Part shown: positions 50,111-59,011 of the stretch, piece after piece | How the letters are laid out: each line of letters begins with the position of its first letter | How positions within the stretch are numbered: the stretch's first letter is position 1 | Source: Micromonospora arborensis | Lineage (GTDB): Bacteria > Actinomycetota > Actinomycetes > Mycobacteriales > Micromonosporaceae | Assembly (NCBI RefSeq): GCF_003205615.1 | Contig: NZ_PYBV01000019.1 | Location: 1-64,000 of the forward strand | Reading direction: 5' to 3' | DNA: 64,000 nucleotides | The notes under the pieces: model-generated | Databases searched by the model: none | What the model was told of the DNA's origin: nothing | What the model saw: the letters and a program-made list of their open reading frames with translations, nothing else | Made by a program: the position numbers and the translations under genes

Positions 50111-50980
50111 TCAGCCCACGAACGGCGGGACGGCGATCTCACCCCGGGCCACCGGCACCACCTGACCGGCGACCGTCGCACCGACCGCCACACCGTTCGC
50201 CGCGGTGACCGTGCACGCCAACGCGGACGGGCGGTTCATCTCCACGCCCTGGCTGACCGCGTAACGGGACAGCCCCTCGCCCGGCAGCAGACCGGTCGCC
50301 ACCAGCCAGACACCGAGGCCGAGCGCCGCCGAGCCGGTCGCCGGGTCCTCCGGGACACCCATCCCCGGTACGAAGACCCGGGCGTGCGCGGTTTGCGCGG
50401 CCGCGTCCCAGGAGAAAACGCTGACGTGCGACACCCCGTACCGCTGCGCCGCCGCCGCGTTCACCTGGGCGCGGGCCAACGACTCCGGCCGCACCGGCAG
50501 GTACGGGAACTCCAGCCCACAGCCGGCGACGCGCGGGGCAGGCCCGATGTGGTCGTCCGCGACCAGGCCGGCGATCTCCAGCAACGGCTCCGGATCCAAC
50601 TCGGGCCCGAGGGTCGGAGTGCCACCGGTAAGCGTCGCCCCGGTCGCGCTCACCTCGATCGGCAGCACCCCGGCCCCACACTCCTGGGTGACCTGCCCCA
50701 CACCGAACATGCCCCGCCGGCTCGCGGTGACCGCCGCGCCGACACTCGGGTGCCCGGCGAACGGCAACTCCTCGACCGGGGTGAAGATCCGGGCCCGGTA
50801 GGTGGCACCGACCTGGGTCGGTGGCAGCACGAACACCGTCTCGGAGAGGTTGAACTCCAGCGCGAGTGCCTGCATCTGCTCGGTGGCCAGCGCCTCCGCG
50901 CCGAACACCACCGCCAGCGGGTTGCCGGCGAAGGGGCGGTCGGTGAAGACGTCCACGATCTCGTAGGCCAAGGTCGACAT
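50111..50980 (-). CDS. PhzF-family isomerase-like protein, 289 aa
   Basis: The family marks are FTDRPFAGNPLAVVFGAEAL, QALALEFNLSETVFVLPPT with the catalytic Glu, the mid-protein RIFTPVEELPFAGHPSVGAA, and GVPEDPATGSAALGLGVWL. PhzF folds like diaminopimelate epimerase; outside phenazine pathways the substrate is unknown. ATG 50980 is eight bases after TAGTGT on the minus strand, suggesting a leaderless transcript divergent from the MgtE-N gene. Confidence 0.92.
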   Translation of the reverse strand: MSTLAYEIVDVFTDRPFAGNPLAVVFGAEALATEQMQALALEFNLSETVFVLPPTQVGATYRARIFTPVEELPFAGHPSVGAAVTASRRGMFGVGQVTQECGAGVLPIEVSATGATLTGGTPTLGPELDPEPLLEIAGLVADDHIGPAPRVAGCGLEFPYLPVRPESLARAQVNAAAAQRYGVSHVSVFSWDAAAQTAHARVFVPGMGVPEDPATGSAALGLGVWLVATGLLPGEGLSRYAVSQGVEMNRPSALACTVTAANGVAVGATVAGQVVPVARGEIAVPPFVG

Positions 50981-51013
50981 GTTGATAAACACTAGGCGCT
51001 TAGGCTGGTGCCT

Positions 51014-52300
51014 GTGAGCACGCCGACCCGGGTCTACATCGCCCGTCTCGCCGGAGTCGCCGTCTTCGACCCGAACGGTGATCAGGTGGGCCGGGTTCGT
51101 GACGCCGTGGCACGGCTCCGGGCGACCAAGCGACCGCCGGAGGTGGTGGGCCTCGTCGCCGAGATGCCGATGCGTCGGCGGATCTTCCTGTCCATCAACC
51201 GGATCACCTCCATCGACGCGGACGCCGTCGTGCTCGGCTCCGGCACCCTCAACCTGCGCCGGTTCGAGAAGCGCCCGAACGAGCTGCTGGTGCTCCAGGA
51301 ACTGCTGGACCGACGGGTGCAACTCGAGCCGGGCGGCCAGCCCGGCGCGGTCGTGGACGTCGCGATGGAGTGCACCCGGGGTGGTGAGTGGTCGCTGACC
51401 CGTGTCGCCGTACGCGAGCAGACCGGGCGGCTCAGCCGCCGCGGCCACCTGCACCAGGTCGAATGGGACCGGGTGCGGGGGCTCAGCGGCATCGCCGACA
51501 ACCGGGGTACGGCGAACCTCCTCGCCGTCCTGGAGGACATGCGCCCGGCCGACTTGGCCAACGCTCTGCAGGACCTGCCCGACGCACGGCGCAACGAGGT
51601 CGCGGCCGCGCTGGACGACGAGCGGCTCGCCGACGTGCTCAGCGAGTTGCCGGAGCACGACCAGGTGGAGATTCTCGCCGCGCTGGACCGGGAGCGGGCC
51701 GCGGACGTGCTGGAGGAGATGGACCCGGACGACGCGGCGGACCTGCTCAACGAGCTGCCCCCACCGGAACAGGACGTGCTGCTGGACCTGATGGAGCCGG
51801 ACGAGGCCGACCCGGTGCGTCAGCTCCTGAAGTACACGCCGGGAACGGCGGGCAGTGTGATGACCTCGGAGCCGGTGATCCTGCCGCCGGACGCCACCGT
51901 CGCCGAGGCGCTGGCCCGGATCCGGGAGCCACAGCTCTCCCCCGCCGTCGCCGCGCAGGTCTTCGTGACCCGGGCACCGCAGAACACCCCGACCGGCCGC
52001 TACCTGGGCATGGTGCACTTCCAGGCGCTGCTGCGCGAACCGCCGGCGGACCTGCTGGGCAAGGTGGTGGTCAACGACATCGACCCGCTGCGCCCGACCA
52101 CCCCGCTGCCGGAGATCACCCGCCGCATGGCCACCTACGACCTGGTCGCCATGCCGGTGATCGACCGCAACAACCGGCTGGTCGGTGCCGTGACGGTGGA
52201 CGACGTCCTGGACCACTCGCTACCCCGGGACTGGCGGGACCGCGATGCCCTGACCGCCCCGGGCGCCACCGACGCGGCACTGGATGGCGCGGATGGCTGA
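51014..52300 (+). CDS. Soluble MgtE N-terminal/CBS protein with PRC barrel, 428 aa
   Basis: A PRC-barrel-like N-terminus (RVYIARLAGVAVFDPNGDQV) is followed by MgtE_N superhelical repeats (RRNEVAAALDDERLADVLSE, DRERAADVLEEMDPDDAADL) and two CBS motifs (MTSEPVILPPDATVAEALAR and YDLVAMPVIDRNNRLVGAVT). The MgtE channel domain is absent, so this is a magnesium- or nucleotide-sensing protein rather than a transporter. GTG 51014 is seven bases after TAGGCT (51001-51006). The DUF1003 gene overlaps its end. Confidence 0.9.
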   Translation: MSTPTRVYIARLAGVAVFDPNGDQVGRVRDAVARLRATKRPPEVVGLVAEMPMRRRIFLSINRITSIDADAVVLGSGTLNLRRFEKRPNELLVLQELLDRRVQLEPGGQPGAVVDVAMECTRGGEWSLTRVAVREQTGRLSRRGHLHQVEWDRVRGLSGIADNRGTANLLAVLEDMRPADLANALQDLPDARRNEVAAALDDERLADVLSELPEHDQVEILAALDRERAADVLEEMDPDDAADLLNELPPPEQDVLLDLMEPDEADPVRQLLKYTPGTAGSVMTSEPVILPPDATVAEALARIREPQLSPAVAAQVFVTRAPQNTPTGRYLGMVHFQALLREPPADLLGKVVVNDIDPLRPTTPLPEITRRMATYDLVAMPVIDRNNRLVGAVTVDDVLDHSLPRDWRDRDALTAPGATDAALDGADG

Positions 52301-52943
52301 GCAGCGGCGTAACGAACGGCTCGACCAGCCCCGCGAGCCCCGGGGCATCAAGCTGCCCCGGTTCGACGCGGAGGCGTTCGGCCGGTGGTCCGAGGGCATC
52401 GCCCGGGGCATGGGGACCGCGAACTTCATCGTCGTCATGACGGTGGTGATCACGATCTGGTTCGTCTGGAACACGTTGGCACCGGCGGACCTGCGCTTCG
52501 ACCCGTACACCTTCACGTTTTTGACCCTGGTGTTGTCGTTGCAGGCCAGCTACGCGGCGCCGCTGATCCTGCTGGCCCAGAACCGGCAGGCCGACCGGGA
52601 CCGGGTGGCCCTGGAGGAGGATCGGCGGCGAGCCACCGCCCAGAAGGCGGACACCGAGTACCTGGCCCGGGAGATCGCCGCACTGCGGATCGCGCTGGGT
52701 GAGGTGGCCACCCGCGACTTCCTCCGCTCCGAGCTGGCCCGGCTGGCCGAGGAACTGGACGAGATGGGGCAGCGCCGGCAGCGCCTGGAGCGTCGCCAGC
52801 AGGAGAAGGACAGCCGGCAGGAGAAACGTGGTCAGCGGCCGACCGATGGTGTCGGCCTGGACGAACCACGCGACGACCTGGACGGCGACTTCGTCCGGGA
52901 CGCCCGGCCGGACGGCACCGGGCCGCGCCGTTCGGACGGCTGA
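52293..52943 (+). CDS. DUF1003 membrane protein, 216 aa
   Basis: DUF1003 is recognised from FIVVMTVVITIWFVWNTLAP, FDPYTFTFLTLVLSLQASYA and PLILLAQNRQADRDRV, which form two membrane helices. A coiled coil follows (DTEYLAREIAALRIALGEVA, then ELARLAEELDEMGQRRQRLE), and a charged tail. ATG 52293 overlaps the MgtE-N stop; an ATG nine bases earlier is also possible. Co-translation suggests the two form a membrane complex, perhaps metal sensing. Confidence 0.88.
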   Translation: MAEQRRNERLDQPREPRGIKLPRFDAEAFGRWSEGIARGMGTANFIVVMTVVITIWFVWNTLAPADLRFDPYTFTFLTLVLSLQASYAAPLILLAQNRQADRDRVALEEDRRRATAQKADTEYLAREIAALRIALGEVATRDFLRSELARLAEELDEMGQRRQRLERRQQEKDSRQEKRGQRPTDGVGLDEPRDDLDGDFVRDARPDGTGPRRSDG

Positions 52944-53030
52944 CCAGCTCATCAGGGCGGGGTCATCGTTTGGCTCACACCGCCCCGGGCAACAGCGGCA
53001 GCGGATGCCCCGCGACGTAGCATTGCGGGC

Positions 53031-54179
53031 ATGTCAGCACCCGTGAGCACCGTCGAGGACGCGATCCAGGCCGCCCTGGCCACCGTCAACGACCCGGAGA
53101 TCCGCCGGCCCATCACCGAGCTGGGCATGGTCCGCTCCGCCACGATCGCTGCCAGCGGCGTCGTCCGGGTCGAGCTGCTGCTCACCGTCGCCGGCTGCCC
53201 GCTCAAGGACAAGCTGCGCAGCGACATCACCACCGCCCTCGCCGCGGTGCCCGGCGTCACCGGTGTGGAGATCGACTTCGGTGTGATGACCCCCGAGCAG
53301 CGACAGTCGTTGCAGTCGCAGTTGCGCGGCGGGGGTGCCAGCGAGGAGCCGGTCATCCCGTTCGCCCAGCCCGGCTCCCGCACCCGGGTGTACGCGGTGG
53401 CCAGCGGCAAGGGCGGCGTCGGCAAGTCCAGCGTGACGGTCAACCTGGCGGCGGCGCTCGCCGCCCGCGGGCTCTCCGTCGGCGTGGTCGACGCGGACAT
53501 CTACGGCCACTCGGTGCCCCGGATGCTCGGCGCCGACGGACGGCCCACCCGCGTCGAGGACATGATCATGCCGCCGCAGTCGCACGGCGTGAAGGTGATC
53601 TCCATCGGCATGTTCACCTCCGGCAACGCCGCAGTCGTGTGGCGCGGCCCGATGCTGCACCGGGCCTTGCAGCAGTTCCTGGCCGACGTCTACTGGGGCG
53701 ACCTGGACGTGCTCCTGCTCGACCTGCCTCCGGGCACGGGTGACGTGGCCATCTCGCTGGCCCAACTCCTGCCCAACTCGGAGATCCTGATCGTCACCAC
53801 CCCGCAGACCGCCGCCGCCGAGGTGGCGGAGCGGGCCGGTGCGATCGCCCTGCAGACCCACCAGCGGGTGGTCGGCGTCATCGAGAACATGTCCTGGCTG
53901 GAGCTTCCGGACGGCTCCCGGATGGAGATCTTCGGCGCCGGGGGTGGCACAGCCGTCGCCGAATCGCTGAGCCGGACCATCGGCGCCCAGGTGCCGCTGC
54001 TCGGGCAGATCCCGCTGGACACCCGGGTCCGCGAGGCCGGCGACGCGGGCAACCCCATCGTGCTGGCCGACCCGGAGTCCCCGGCCGCGCAGGCGCTCGG
54101 CACGATCGCCGACCGGCTCGCGCTGCGCCGCGAGTCGCTGCTCGGCAAGCCGCTCGGCCTCAAGCCCGCCGGGCGCTGA
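53031..54179 (+). CDS. Mrp/NBP35-family Fe-S cluster carrier ATPase, 382 aa
   Basis: An N-terminal MIP18/DUF59 domain (ALATVNDPEIRRPITELGMV) precedes the P-loop ATPase with deviant Walker A AVASGKGGVGKSSVTVNLA, DADIYGHSVPRMLG and LLLDLPPGTGDVAISLAQLL. The family carries Fe-S clusters to apoproteins. The C-terminal CxxC of some members is not obvious here (actinobacterial forms often lack it). ATG 53031 is eight bases after TAGCAT, so the transcript is likely leaderless. Confidence 0.95.
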   Translation: MSAPVSTVEDAIQAALATVNDPEIRRPITELGMVRSATIAASGVVRVELLLTVAGCPLKDKLRSDITTALAAVPGVTGVEIDFGVMTPEQRQSLQSQLRGGGASEEPVIPFAQPGSRTRVYAVASGKGGVGKSSVTVNLAAALAARGLSVGVVDADIYGHSVPRMLGADGRPTRVEDMIMPPQSHGVKVISIGMFTSGNAAVVWRGPMLHRALQQFLADVYWGDLDVLLLDLPPGTGDVAISLAQLLPNSEILIVTTPQTAAAEVAERAGAIALQTHQRVVGVIENMSWLELPDGSRMEIFGAGGGTAVAESLSRTIGAQVPLLGQIPLDTRVREAGDAGNPIVLADPESPAAQALGTIADRLALRRESLLGKPLGLKPAGR

Positions 54180-54193
54180 CCGTCGGAAACGCC

Positions 54194-54227
54194 ATCAGCC
54201 CGCTGGCCCTTCGGCCGGCGGGCTGAT
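54194..54227. terminator. Bidirectional terminator between mrp and tatB
   Basis: ATCAGCCCGCTGGCC and GGCCGGCGGGCTGAT form a 15-bp stem (one G-U pair) with a CTTC tetraloop, between two convergent genes. Confidence 0.85.
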
Positions 54228-54242
54228 CACCTTGCGGCTCGG

Positions 54243-54665
54243 TCAGGTGGCGTCGTCGTAGCTGGCGCGGGGCGCCGGCGTCGAGGGGCTGCTGGTGGCC
54301 GTGCCGGGCCGGGTGCCGTTGGACCGCAGGTCCGCAGCACTGGCCACGTCCTTCAGGTCGTCGTGCACGCCGCTGACGTCCGCACGCAGGTTGTCGTAGA
54401 CGCCCTGCAGCGGCTTGCGGATCGCCGCCTCGTCCTCCTCGCTGAGGAGGTGCTTGCGGATGAACGCCTTCGGGTGCAGATCCTCCAGCTGGATGTCGGT
54501 GCCCAGCTCACGACTCAGGTCGCCGGTGGCGTTGCGGGCCATGTTGCGCAGATTGCGTACCAGCCGCAGGCCGTCGGTGATGACTGCGGGCAGCCGGTCA
54601 CCGAAGATCAGCAGCGCCAGGAGCAGCAGCGCCCCGATCTCCCACCAGTTCAGGTTGTCCAACAT
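54243..54665 (-). CDS. tatB: Sec-independent translocase protein TatB, 140 aa
   Basis: The N-terminal membrane helix and hinge LNWWEIGALLLLALLIFGDRLP, followed by the amphipathic helix GLRLVRNLRNMARNATGDLS, are those of TatA/TatB; the long acidic tail with LEDLHPKAFIRKHLLSEED is typical of actinobacterial TatB. It would form the Tat receptor with TatC, not in this window. The DUF1501 protein at 62189 carries a Tat signal. ATG 54665 follows GAGG and removes a spurious upstream extension. Confidence 0.9.
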   Translation of the reverse strand: MLDNLNWWEIGALLLLALLIFGDRLPAVITDGLRLVRNLRNMARNATGDLSRELGTDIQLEDLHPKAFIRKHLLSEEDEAAIRKPLQGVYDNLRADVSGVHDDLKDVASAADLRSNGTRPGTATSSPSTPAPRASYDDAT

Positions 54666-54741
54666 CCCGCTGGCCTCCTCTCGGCCGTCAGCAGCAAGAC
54701 TACGCACGCCGGATGGCGTGCGGACAAGGGGTGAGCGCTGT

Positions 54742-56331
54742 TCACTTCGCGTCCGCGGCGAGAGTTACCGACGTGTTCTGCCGGGCGGAGCCCCGCCGAA
54801 ACTCGACGGTCACCACCGAGCCCGGCGCGAACTTGCGGACCAACGCGGTCAGGTCCGTCGGCTCGGTCATCGGCCGCCCATTGATCTTGAGGATCACGTC
54901 GCCGACCTTCAACCCGGCGCTGTCCGCCGGGCCGGACGGCTCCACCTCCGCCAACCGCAGACCACCCCCGGCGGGCCCGGTCGGGCCGTCCGGCCGGGCG
55001 CCGATCACCGTACGCCGGGCCTTGCCGGTGCCGATGATGTCCTGGGTCACCCGTTTGGCCTGGTTGATCGGGATGGCGAAGGCGAGCCCGATGTTGCCCG
55101 CCTCCTGCCCCTCAGCGACCAGTGACTTGATGGTGGAGTTCACCCCGACCACCCGCCCGGCGCCGTCGACCAGCGGGCCGCCCGAGTTGCCGTGGTTGAC
55201 CGCGGCGTCGGTCTGGATGGCCGCGTAGTAGCGCACGGGGCCACCCGGCTCGCCGGCCTGCATCGTCCGGTCCAGGGCACTCACGATGCCGGCGGTGACC
55301 GTGTTGGCCAGTGACAGCGGCGAGCCGATGGCGAGCACCGGGTCACCGACCGCCAGCGCGTCGGAGTCACCGAACTCCACCGGCCGCAGCCCGGGACGAC
55401 TCACCTTGATCACCGCGATGTCCGACTCCGGGTCCCGACCGACGATGGTCGCCGACGCGGTGGTGCCGTCGTTGAAGACCACCGAGGCCTTGCCGCTGCC
55501 ACCGGCCACCACGTGATCATTGGTGATCACATGGCCGTCGGCGGTGGCGATGAAGCCGGAGCCCTCACTGGTCCCGCCGAGGCTGCTCACCCGGACGGTG
55601 ACCACGCTGGGCAGGACACGTTCGGCGACACCGGCCAGCGACTCCGGCTTGCGCTGGGCCAGCGCGGGAGCCTCCGCCGGCGCACCGCCGAGCACCACCC
55701 CACCAGCGCCGCCGCGCACCGCGAACGCGTAACCCAGCGCGCCGCCGAGAGTGCCGGCCAGCAGCGCGGTGATCACGGGAATGAGCAACAGGTGGCGCAG
55801 CGTCGGCCGGCCCGGCGCGTCCGGATCGGTGACCGGCTCGGGCTCGGTGCCGGCCGCCACCGCCCCGGGCACCACCACCGCGGCCGGCGCCGCCGGGTCC
55901 CGCCATGGGTCGGCGAGCGCGTCCGACCACCAGGGCGAAGCACCCTCCGCGCCCGGCCCGCCCGCCGCCGGTGTCGGCCAGCCCGGCGACGGCCCGACGG
56001 ACGGCACCGGCGGGTACCCGGATGTCGACATGCTGCCGGGCGGCGCGACAGGCGGATTGCCAGGCGGCACAACAGGTGTGCTGCCGGGCGGAGCGATCGG
56101 CGGGTTGCCGGGCGGCACAGCGGGCGTGCTGCCGGGCGGAGCGATCGGCGGGTTGCCGGGCGGCACAGCGGGCGTGCTGCCGGGCGGAGCGATCGGCGGG
56201 TTGCCGGGCGGCACAGCGGGCGTGCTGCCGGCCCCTGGTGTGGTCGGCGATCCCGGCGGGGCCCCTGCCCCGGGCGGTCGCGCCGCAGCCGGAGTCTCAC
56301 CGCCCCGGCGCCACTCCCAGCCGTCGGTCAC
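54742..56331 (-). CDS. HtrA/DegP-type serine protease with PDZ domain, 529 aa
   Basis: Order of parts: a Pro-rich cytoplasmic region of ~170 residues with 16-residue repeats, one membrane helix (LLIPVITALLAGTLGGALGY), a trypsin-like domain with triad His (VITNDHVVAGG), Asp (ESDIAVIKV) and Ser (NHGNSGGPLV), and a C-terminal PDZ domain (AGLKVGDVILKINGRPM). This is the standard DegP/HtrA layout for envelope protein quality control. GTG 56331 follows GGGAGG. The gene is 76 bases upstream of tatB in the same direction. Confidence 0.93.
   Translation of the reverse strand: MTDGWEWRRGGETPAAARPPGAGAPPGSPTTPGAGSTPAVPPGNPPIAPPGSTPAVPPGNPPIAPPGSTPAVPPGNPPIAPPGSTPVVPPGNPPVAPPGSMSTSGYPPVPSVGPSPGWPTPAAGGPGAEGASPWWSDALADPWRDPAAPAAVVVPGAVAAGTEPEPVTDPDAPGRPTLRHLLLIPVITALLAGTLGGALGYAFAVRGGAGGVVLGGAPAEAPALAQRKPESLAGVAERVLPSVVTVRVSSLGGTSEGSGFIATADGHVITNDHVVAGGSGKASVVFNDGTTASATIVGRDPESDIAVIKVSRPGLRPVEFGDSDALAVGDPVLAIGSPLSLANTVTAGIVSALDRTMQAGEPGGPVRYYAAIQTDAAVNHGNSGGPLVDGAGRVVGVNSTIKSLVAEGQEAGNIGLAFAIPINQAKRVTQDIIGTGKARRTVIGARPDGPTGPAGGGLRLAEVEPSGPADSAGLKVGDVILKINGRPMTEPTDLTALVRKFAPGSVVTVEFRRGSARQNTSVTLAADAK
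56034..56232 (-). repeat. 48-bp tandem repeat in the protease gene, about four units
   Basis: Units of 48 bases encode GSTPAVPPGNPPIAPP three times almost identically, then a diverged copy (GSTPVVPPGNPPVAPP). The high identity of neighbouring units suggests recent slippage or unequal exchange, so unit number should vary among strains. Confidence 0.8.
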
Positions 56332-56519
56332 GTCGGTGCCTCCCAGTCCGTCCCCGGATCCCGCGCCGCGTCGCCCGGCCACGGGCCGGTTTGGTCGCGG
56401 CTGACGGGATACCGCCTCCAGGATTGCACGGATGTACGCGGTGGGGTCAGCGGTTGCCCCGGTGATCGCAACAGGCGGAGGCGCGGCTGCGCCCCGCGAC
56501 GGTCGCCTCTACGCTCACA

Positions 56520-57215
56520 GTGCCAACCCGCCCCCGCACCACGCACCGCCCCCGGAGGTGCCCCATCGCCACGGTCGCCGGTTCCGGCAGTTCGACGGCC
56601 CAGGCTCAGCAGTTCGCCGAGTCTTACGTCACCGAGGATCTCGTGCTCCGCACCGCCCGCAGCCTCGCTCGGGAGGTCGGCCTCGACGCCGTCACCCCCG
56701 GCGCGGGAGCCGCGCTGCGGCTGCTGGCCGCCGCCGGCAACGCCCGCGCGGTGGTGGAGATCGGCACCGGCACCGGGGTGAGCGGAGTCTGGCTGCTGCG
56801 CGGCATGCGCGCCGATGGTGTGCTGACCACCATCGACCTGGAGGTGGAGCACCAGCGGATCGCCCGGCGGATCTTCGCCGAGGCGGGTTTCGCGGCCGGC
56901 CGCACACGGATCATCACCGGTCGTGCGCTCGACGTGCTGCCCCGGCTCGCCGACGGCGCGTACGACCTGGTCTTCGTGGACGCGGAGGCGACCGGCTTCC
57001 ATGCCTGCGTGGAAGCGGCGCTGCGGCTGTTGCGCCCGGGGGGCGTGCTCGCGCTCAACGGCGTGCTGGCGGGCGGCCGGATCGGTGACCCGGCCGCCCG
57101 GGACGCGGAGACGGTGACCGTCCGCGAGACGATCAAGGCGGTGCGGGAGTCGGAGCACTGGATCCCCGCGCTGCTGCCGGTCGGGCACGGAGTGCTCGCC
57201 GCGGTGAAGTGCTGA
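56520..57215 (+). CDS. O-methyltransferase family 3 (SAM-dependent), up to 231 aa
   Basis: The SAM-binding core is AVVEIGTGTGVSGVWLLRGM and TIDLEVEHQRIARRIFAEAG, then DGAYDLVFVDAEATGFHACV and LLRPGGVLALNGVLAGGRI, as in catechol-O-methyltransferase-like (DUF family 3) enzymes. The substrate is unknown. GTG 56520 is the only standard in-frame start upstream of the conserved part. However, GGAGG at 56554-56558 stands six bases before an ATC at 56565 that would give an N-terminus of the usual length (ATVAGSGSST). The true start may be that ATC. Confidence 0.85.
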   Translation: MPTRPRTTHRPRRCPIATVAGSGSSTAQAQQFAESYVTEDLVLRTARSLAREVGLDAVTPGAGAALRLLAAAGNARAVVEIGTGTGVSGVWLLRGMRADGVLTTIDLEVEHQRIARRIFAEAGFAAGRTRIITGRALDVLPRLADGAYDLVFVDAEATGFHACVEAALRLLRPGGVLALNGVLAGGRIGDPAARDAETVTVRETIKAVRESEHWIPALLPVGHGVLAAVKC

Positions 57216-57220
57216 CCTGG

Positions 57221-58696
57221 TCAGTCGACGCTGGCCAGCCAGCGCAGCAACCACCGGACGCCCCAGCCGGTGGCGCCGCGGCTGACCTCGGCGTGGTCGC
57301 CGTCCGCCCAGGACGGCGCCGACATGTCCAGGTGCAGCCAGCGGTCCCGTAGTTCGCCGGTGAACTCGCGGAGGTAGAGCGCGGCCAGCACCGAGCCGGC
57401 ACCCTGTGTCGGTGCGCTGTAGAGGTCCGCGATCTCGCTGCCCAGGTACTCGACGTAGTCACCGTGCAGGGGCATCCGCCATGCCGACTCGCCGGCCGCC
57501 TCGGCCGCGGCCAGCACGTCAGCGGCCAGTTGGTCGTTCTCGCTGTACAGGGCGGCGGTGCGCTTGCCCAGCGCCACCGCGTTGGCACCGGTGAGGGTGG
57601 CCAGGTCGAGCAGCAGGTCCGGTTCGAGCTGCCGCACCGCGTACGCCAGCGCGTCGGCGAGGACCAGTCGACCCTCGGCGTCGGAGTTGGTCGTCTCGCT
57701 TGTCATTCCGCCGTAGTGCCGGACGACGTCGCCGGGGCGGAACGCCGAGCCGCTGACCATGTTCTCGGCGAGCGGGGCCAGCGTGGTGACCCGGACCGGC
57801 AGCCGCAGCGCGGCGGCGCCGAGGGTGGCGGCGACGACCGCAGCCGCGCCGGCCATGTCCTTGCGCATCAGCTTCATCGCCGGCACCGGCTTGATCGAGA
57901 TGCCGCCGGTGTCGAAGGTGATGCCCTTGCCGATCAGCACCACGTGCGTGCGCGCGTTGGCCGGATGCCAGTCCAGCTCGACGAGCCGGGGGCCGCTGGC
58001 CGAGCCGCCGCCCACGGCGAGGATCCCGCCGAAGCCCTCGGCGGCCAGCTCGTCCGGGCCACGGACCCGCAGTCGCAGGTCCGGCAGGTCGGCCGCGGCG
58101 GACGCCACCTCGTCGGCGAACCACTGCGGGGTCTTCACCGAGGAGGGGGTGTTGGTCAGGTCACGGGCGAGGTTGGTCATCGCCGCGGTGGTCCGGGCGG
58201 TGGCTACGGTGGCCTCGAACGCCGCCGGGTCGGCGAGCAGCAGATCGACATCGCTGAGCGCCGGCGCGTCGCCCGCGGTGGTCATCCGGAACCGGTACGG
58301 GGCGAGCAGCAGCCCTTCGGCCAACCCGCGTACCGCAGCCGGGGTCACCTCGGCCGGCAGGGCAATGGTGATATGCGTCTCACTGGCTGCGGAGCGGGCC
58401 AGGGCCGCACCGGCCGTCCGCCAGGCCGCCTCGTCGCCGTCGCCGATGCCGAGCAGCAGGAGCCGGCCGGGGGTGGCCCCGGGGCGTAGTTGGGTGTGGA
58501 TCTCGCCCGCCCGGCCGGTGAGTCGGGCCGCCGGAACCAACGCGGCGGCCTCGTCGGCGGTGCCGCCGGGGGGTGCCACGGCGGTCGCCACGGGCTCGGC
58601 CGAGATGTCATCCGCCGCTGCCGGATCGGCGGGGCGGACAGGCAGGACGAGGACGTCGAGCCGGTCGGGCTCGGCGATCAGACGGATGGCGAGCAC
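57221..58696 (-). CDS. pepA: Leucyl aminopeptidase (M17), 491 aa
   Basis: The manganese-dependent active site is complete: IGKGITFDTGGISIKPVPAM and MKLMRKDMAGAAAVVAA, then NSDAEGRLVLADALAYAV, the M17 signature (Asn-Ser in place of the usual Asn-Thr). The N-terminal macro-like domain covers residues ~1-160. The enzyme trims N-terminal amino acids from peptides. GTG 58696 is chosen as the start of conserved sequence, 12 bases after GGAGG; the start is uncertain. Confidence 0.93.
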   Translation of the reverse strand: MLAIRLIAEPDRLDVLVLPVRPADPAAADDISAEPVATAVAPPGGTADEAAALVPAARLTGRAGEIHTQLRPGATPGRLLLLGIGDGDEAAWRTAGAALARSAASETHITIALPAEVTPAAVRGLAEGLLLAPYRFRMTTAGDAPALSDVDLLLADPAAFEATVATARTTAAMTNLARDLTNTPSSVKTPQWFADEVASAAADLPDLRLRVRGPDELAAEGFGGILAVGGGSASGPRLVELDWHPANARTHVVLIGKGITFDTGGISIKPVPAMKLMRKDMAGAAAVVAATLGAAALRLPVRVTTLAPLAENMVSGSAFRPGDVVRHYGGMTSETTNSDAEGRLVLADALAYAVRQLEPDLLLDLATLTGANAVALGKRTAALYSENDQLAADVLAAAEAAGESAWRMPLHGDYVEYLGSEIADLYSAPTQGAGSVLAALYLREFTGELRDRWLHLDMSAPSWADGDHAEVSRGATGWGVRWLLRWLASVD

Positions 58697-58763
58697 GCGG
58701 AACCGTACCTCCAGAGAAGTGTCGCGGAGCGGAAGCCAACCCGCCTGCCCGCGCCGATGAAGG

Positions 58764-58796
58764 CCCTGAGCCACCGGCGATACCGGTGACTCAGGG
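58764..58796. terminator. Hairpin upstream of pepA
   Basis: CCCTGAGCCACCGG and CCGGTGACTCAGGG pair over 14 positions with one mismatch around a CGATA loop. With the next hairpin it insulates pepA from the DUF3117 gene. Confidence 0.55.
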
Positions 58797-58808
58797 TCCG
58801 AAGAACGT

Positions 58809-58832
58809 TCCGGGCGGCCTGAGCCGCCCGGA
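58809..58832 (-). terminator. Terminator of the DUF3117 gene
   Basis: TCCGGGCGGC and GCCGCCCGGA form a perfect 10-bp stem with a CTGA loop, 11 bases beyond the DUF3117 stop on the minus strand. Confidence 0.8.
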
Positions 58833-58843
58833 CCACTCCTTAC

Positions 58844-59011
58844 TCAGCCGGCCGCTGCCTTCAACGCGTCACCGAGCGCGTTGGCCTCGTCGGGAGTCAT
58901 CTCGACGACGAGCCGGCCACCGCCCTCCAGCGGGACCCGCATGACGATGCCCCGCCCCTCCTTGGTGACTTCCAGCGGACCGTCGCCCGTCCGCGGCTTC
59001 ATCGCCGCCAT
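58844..59011 (-). CDS. DUF3117 small protein, 55 aa
   Basis: The sequence AAMKPRTGDGPLEVTKEGRG, then IVMRVPLEGGGRLVVEMTPDEANALGDAL (positions 24-50) is the highly conserved actinobacterial DUF3117 family, of unknown function. ATG 59011 follows GGGGAG. The gene is monocistronic, with its own terminator, and stands divergent from paaX; the 190 bases between them contain both promoters. Confidence 0.93.
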   Translation of the reverse strand: MAAMKPRTGDGPLEVTKEGRGIVMRVPLEGGGRLVVEMTPDEANALGDALKAAAG

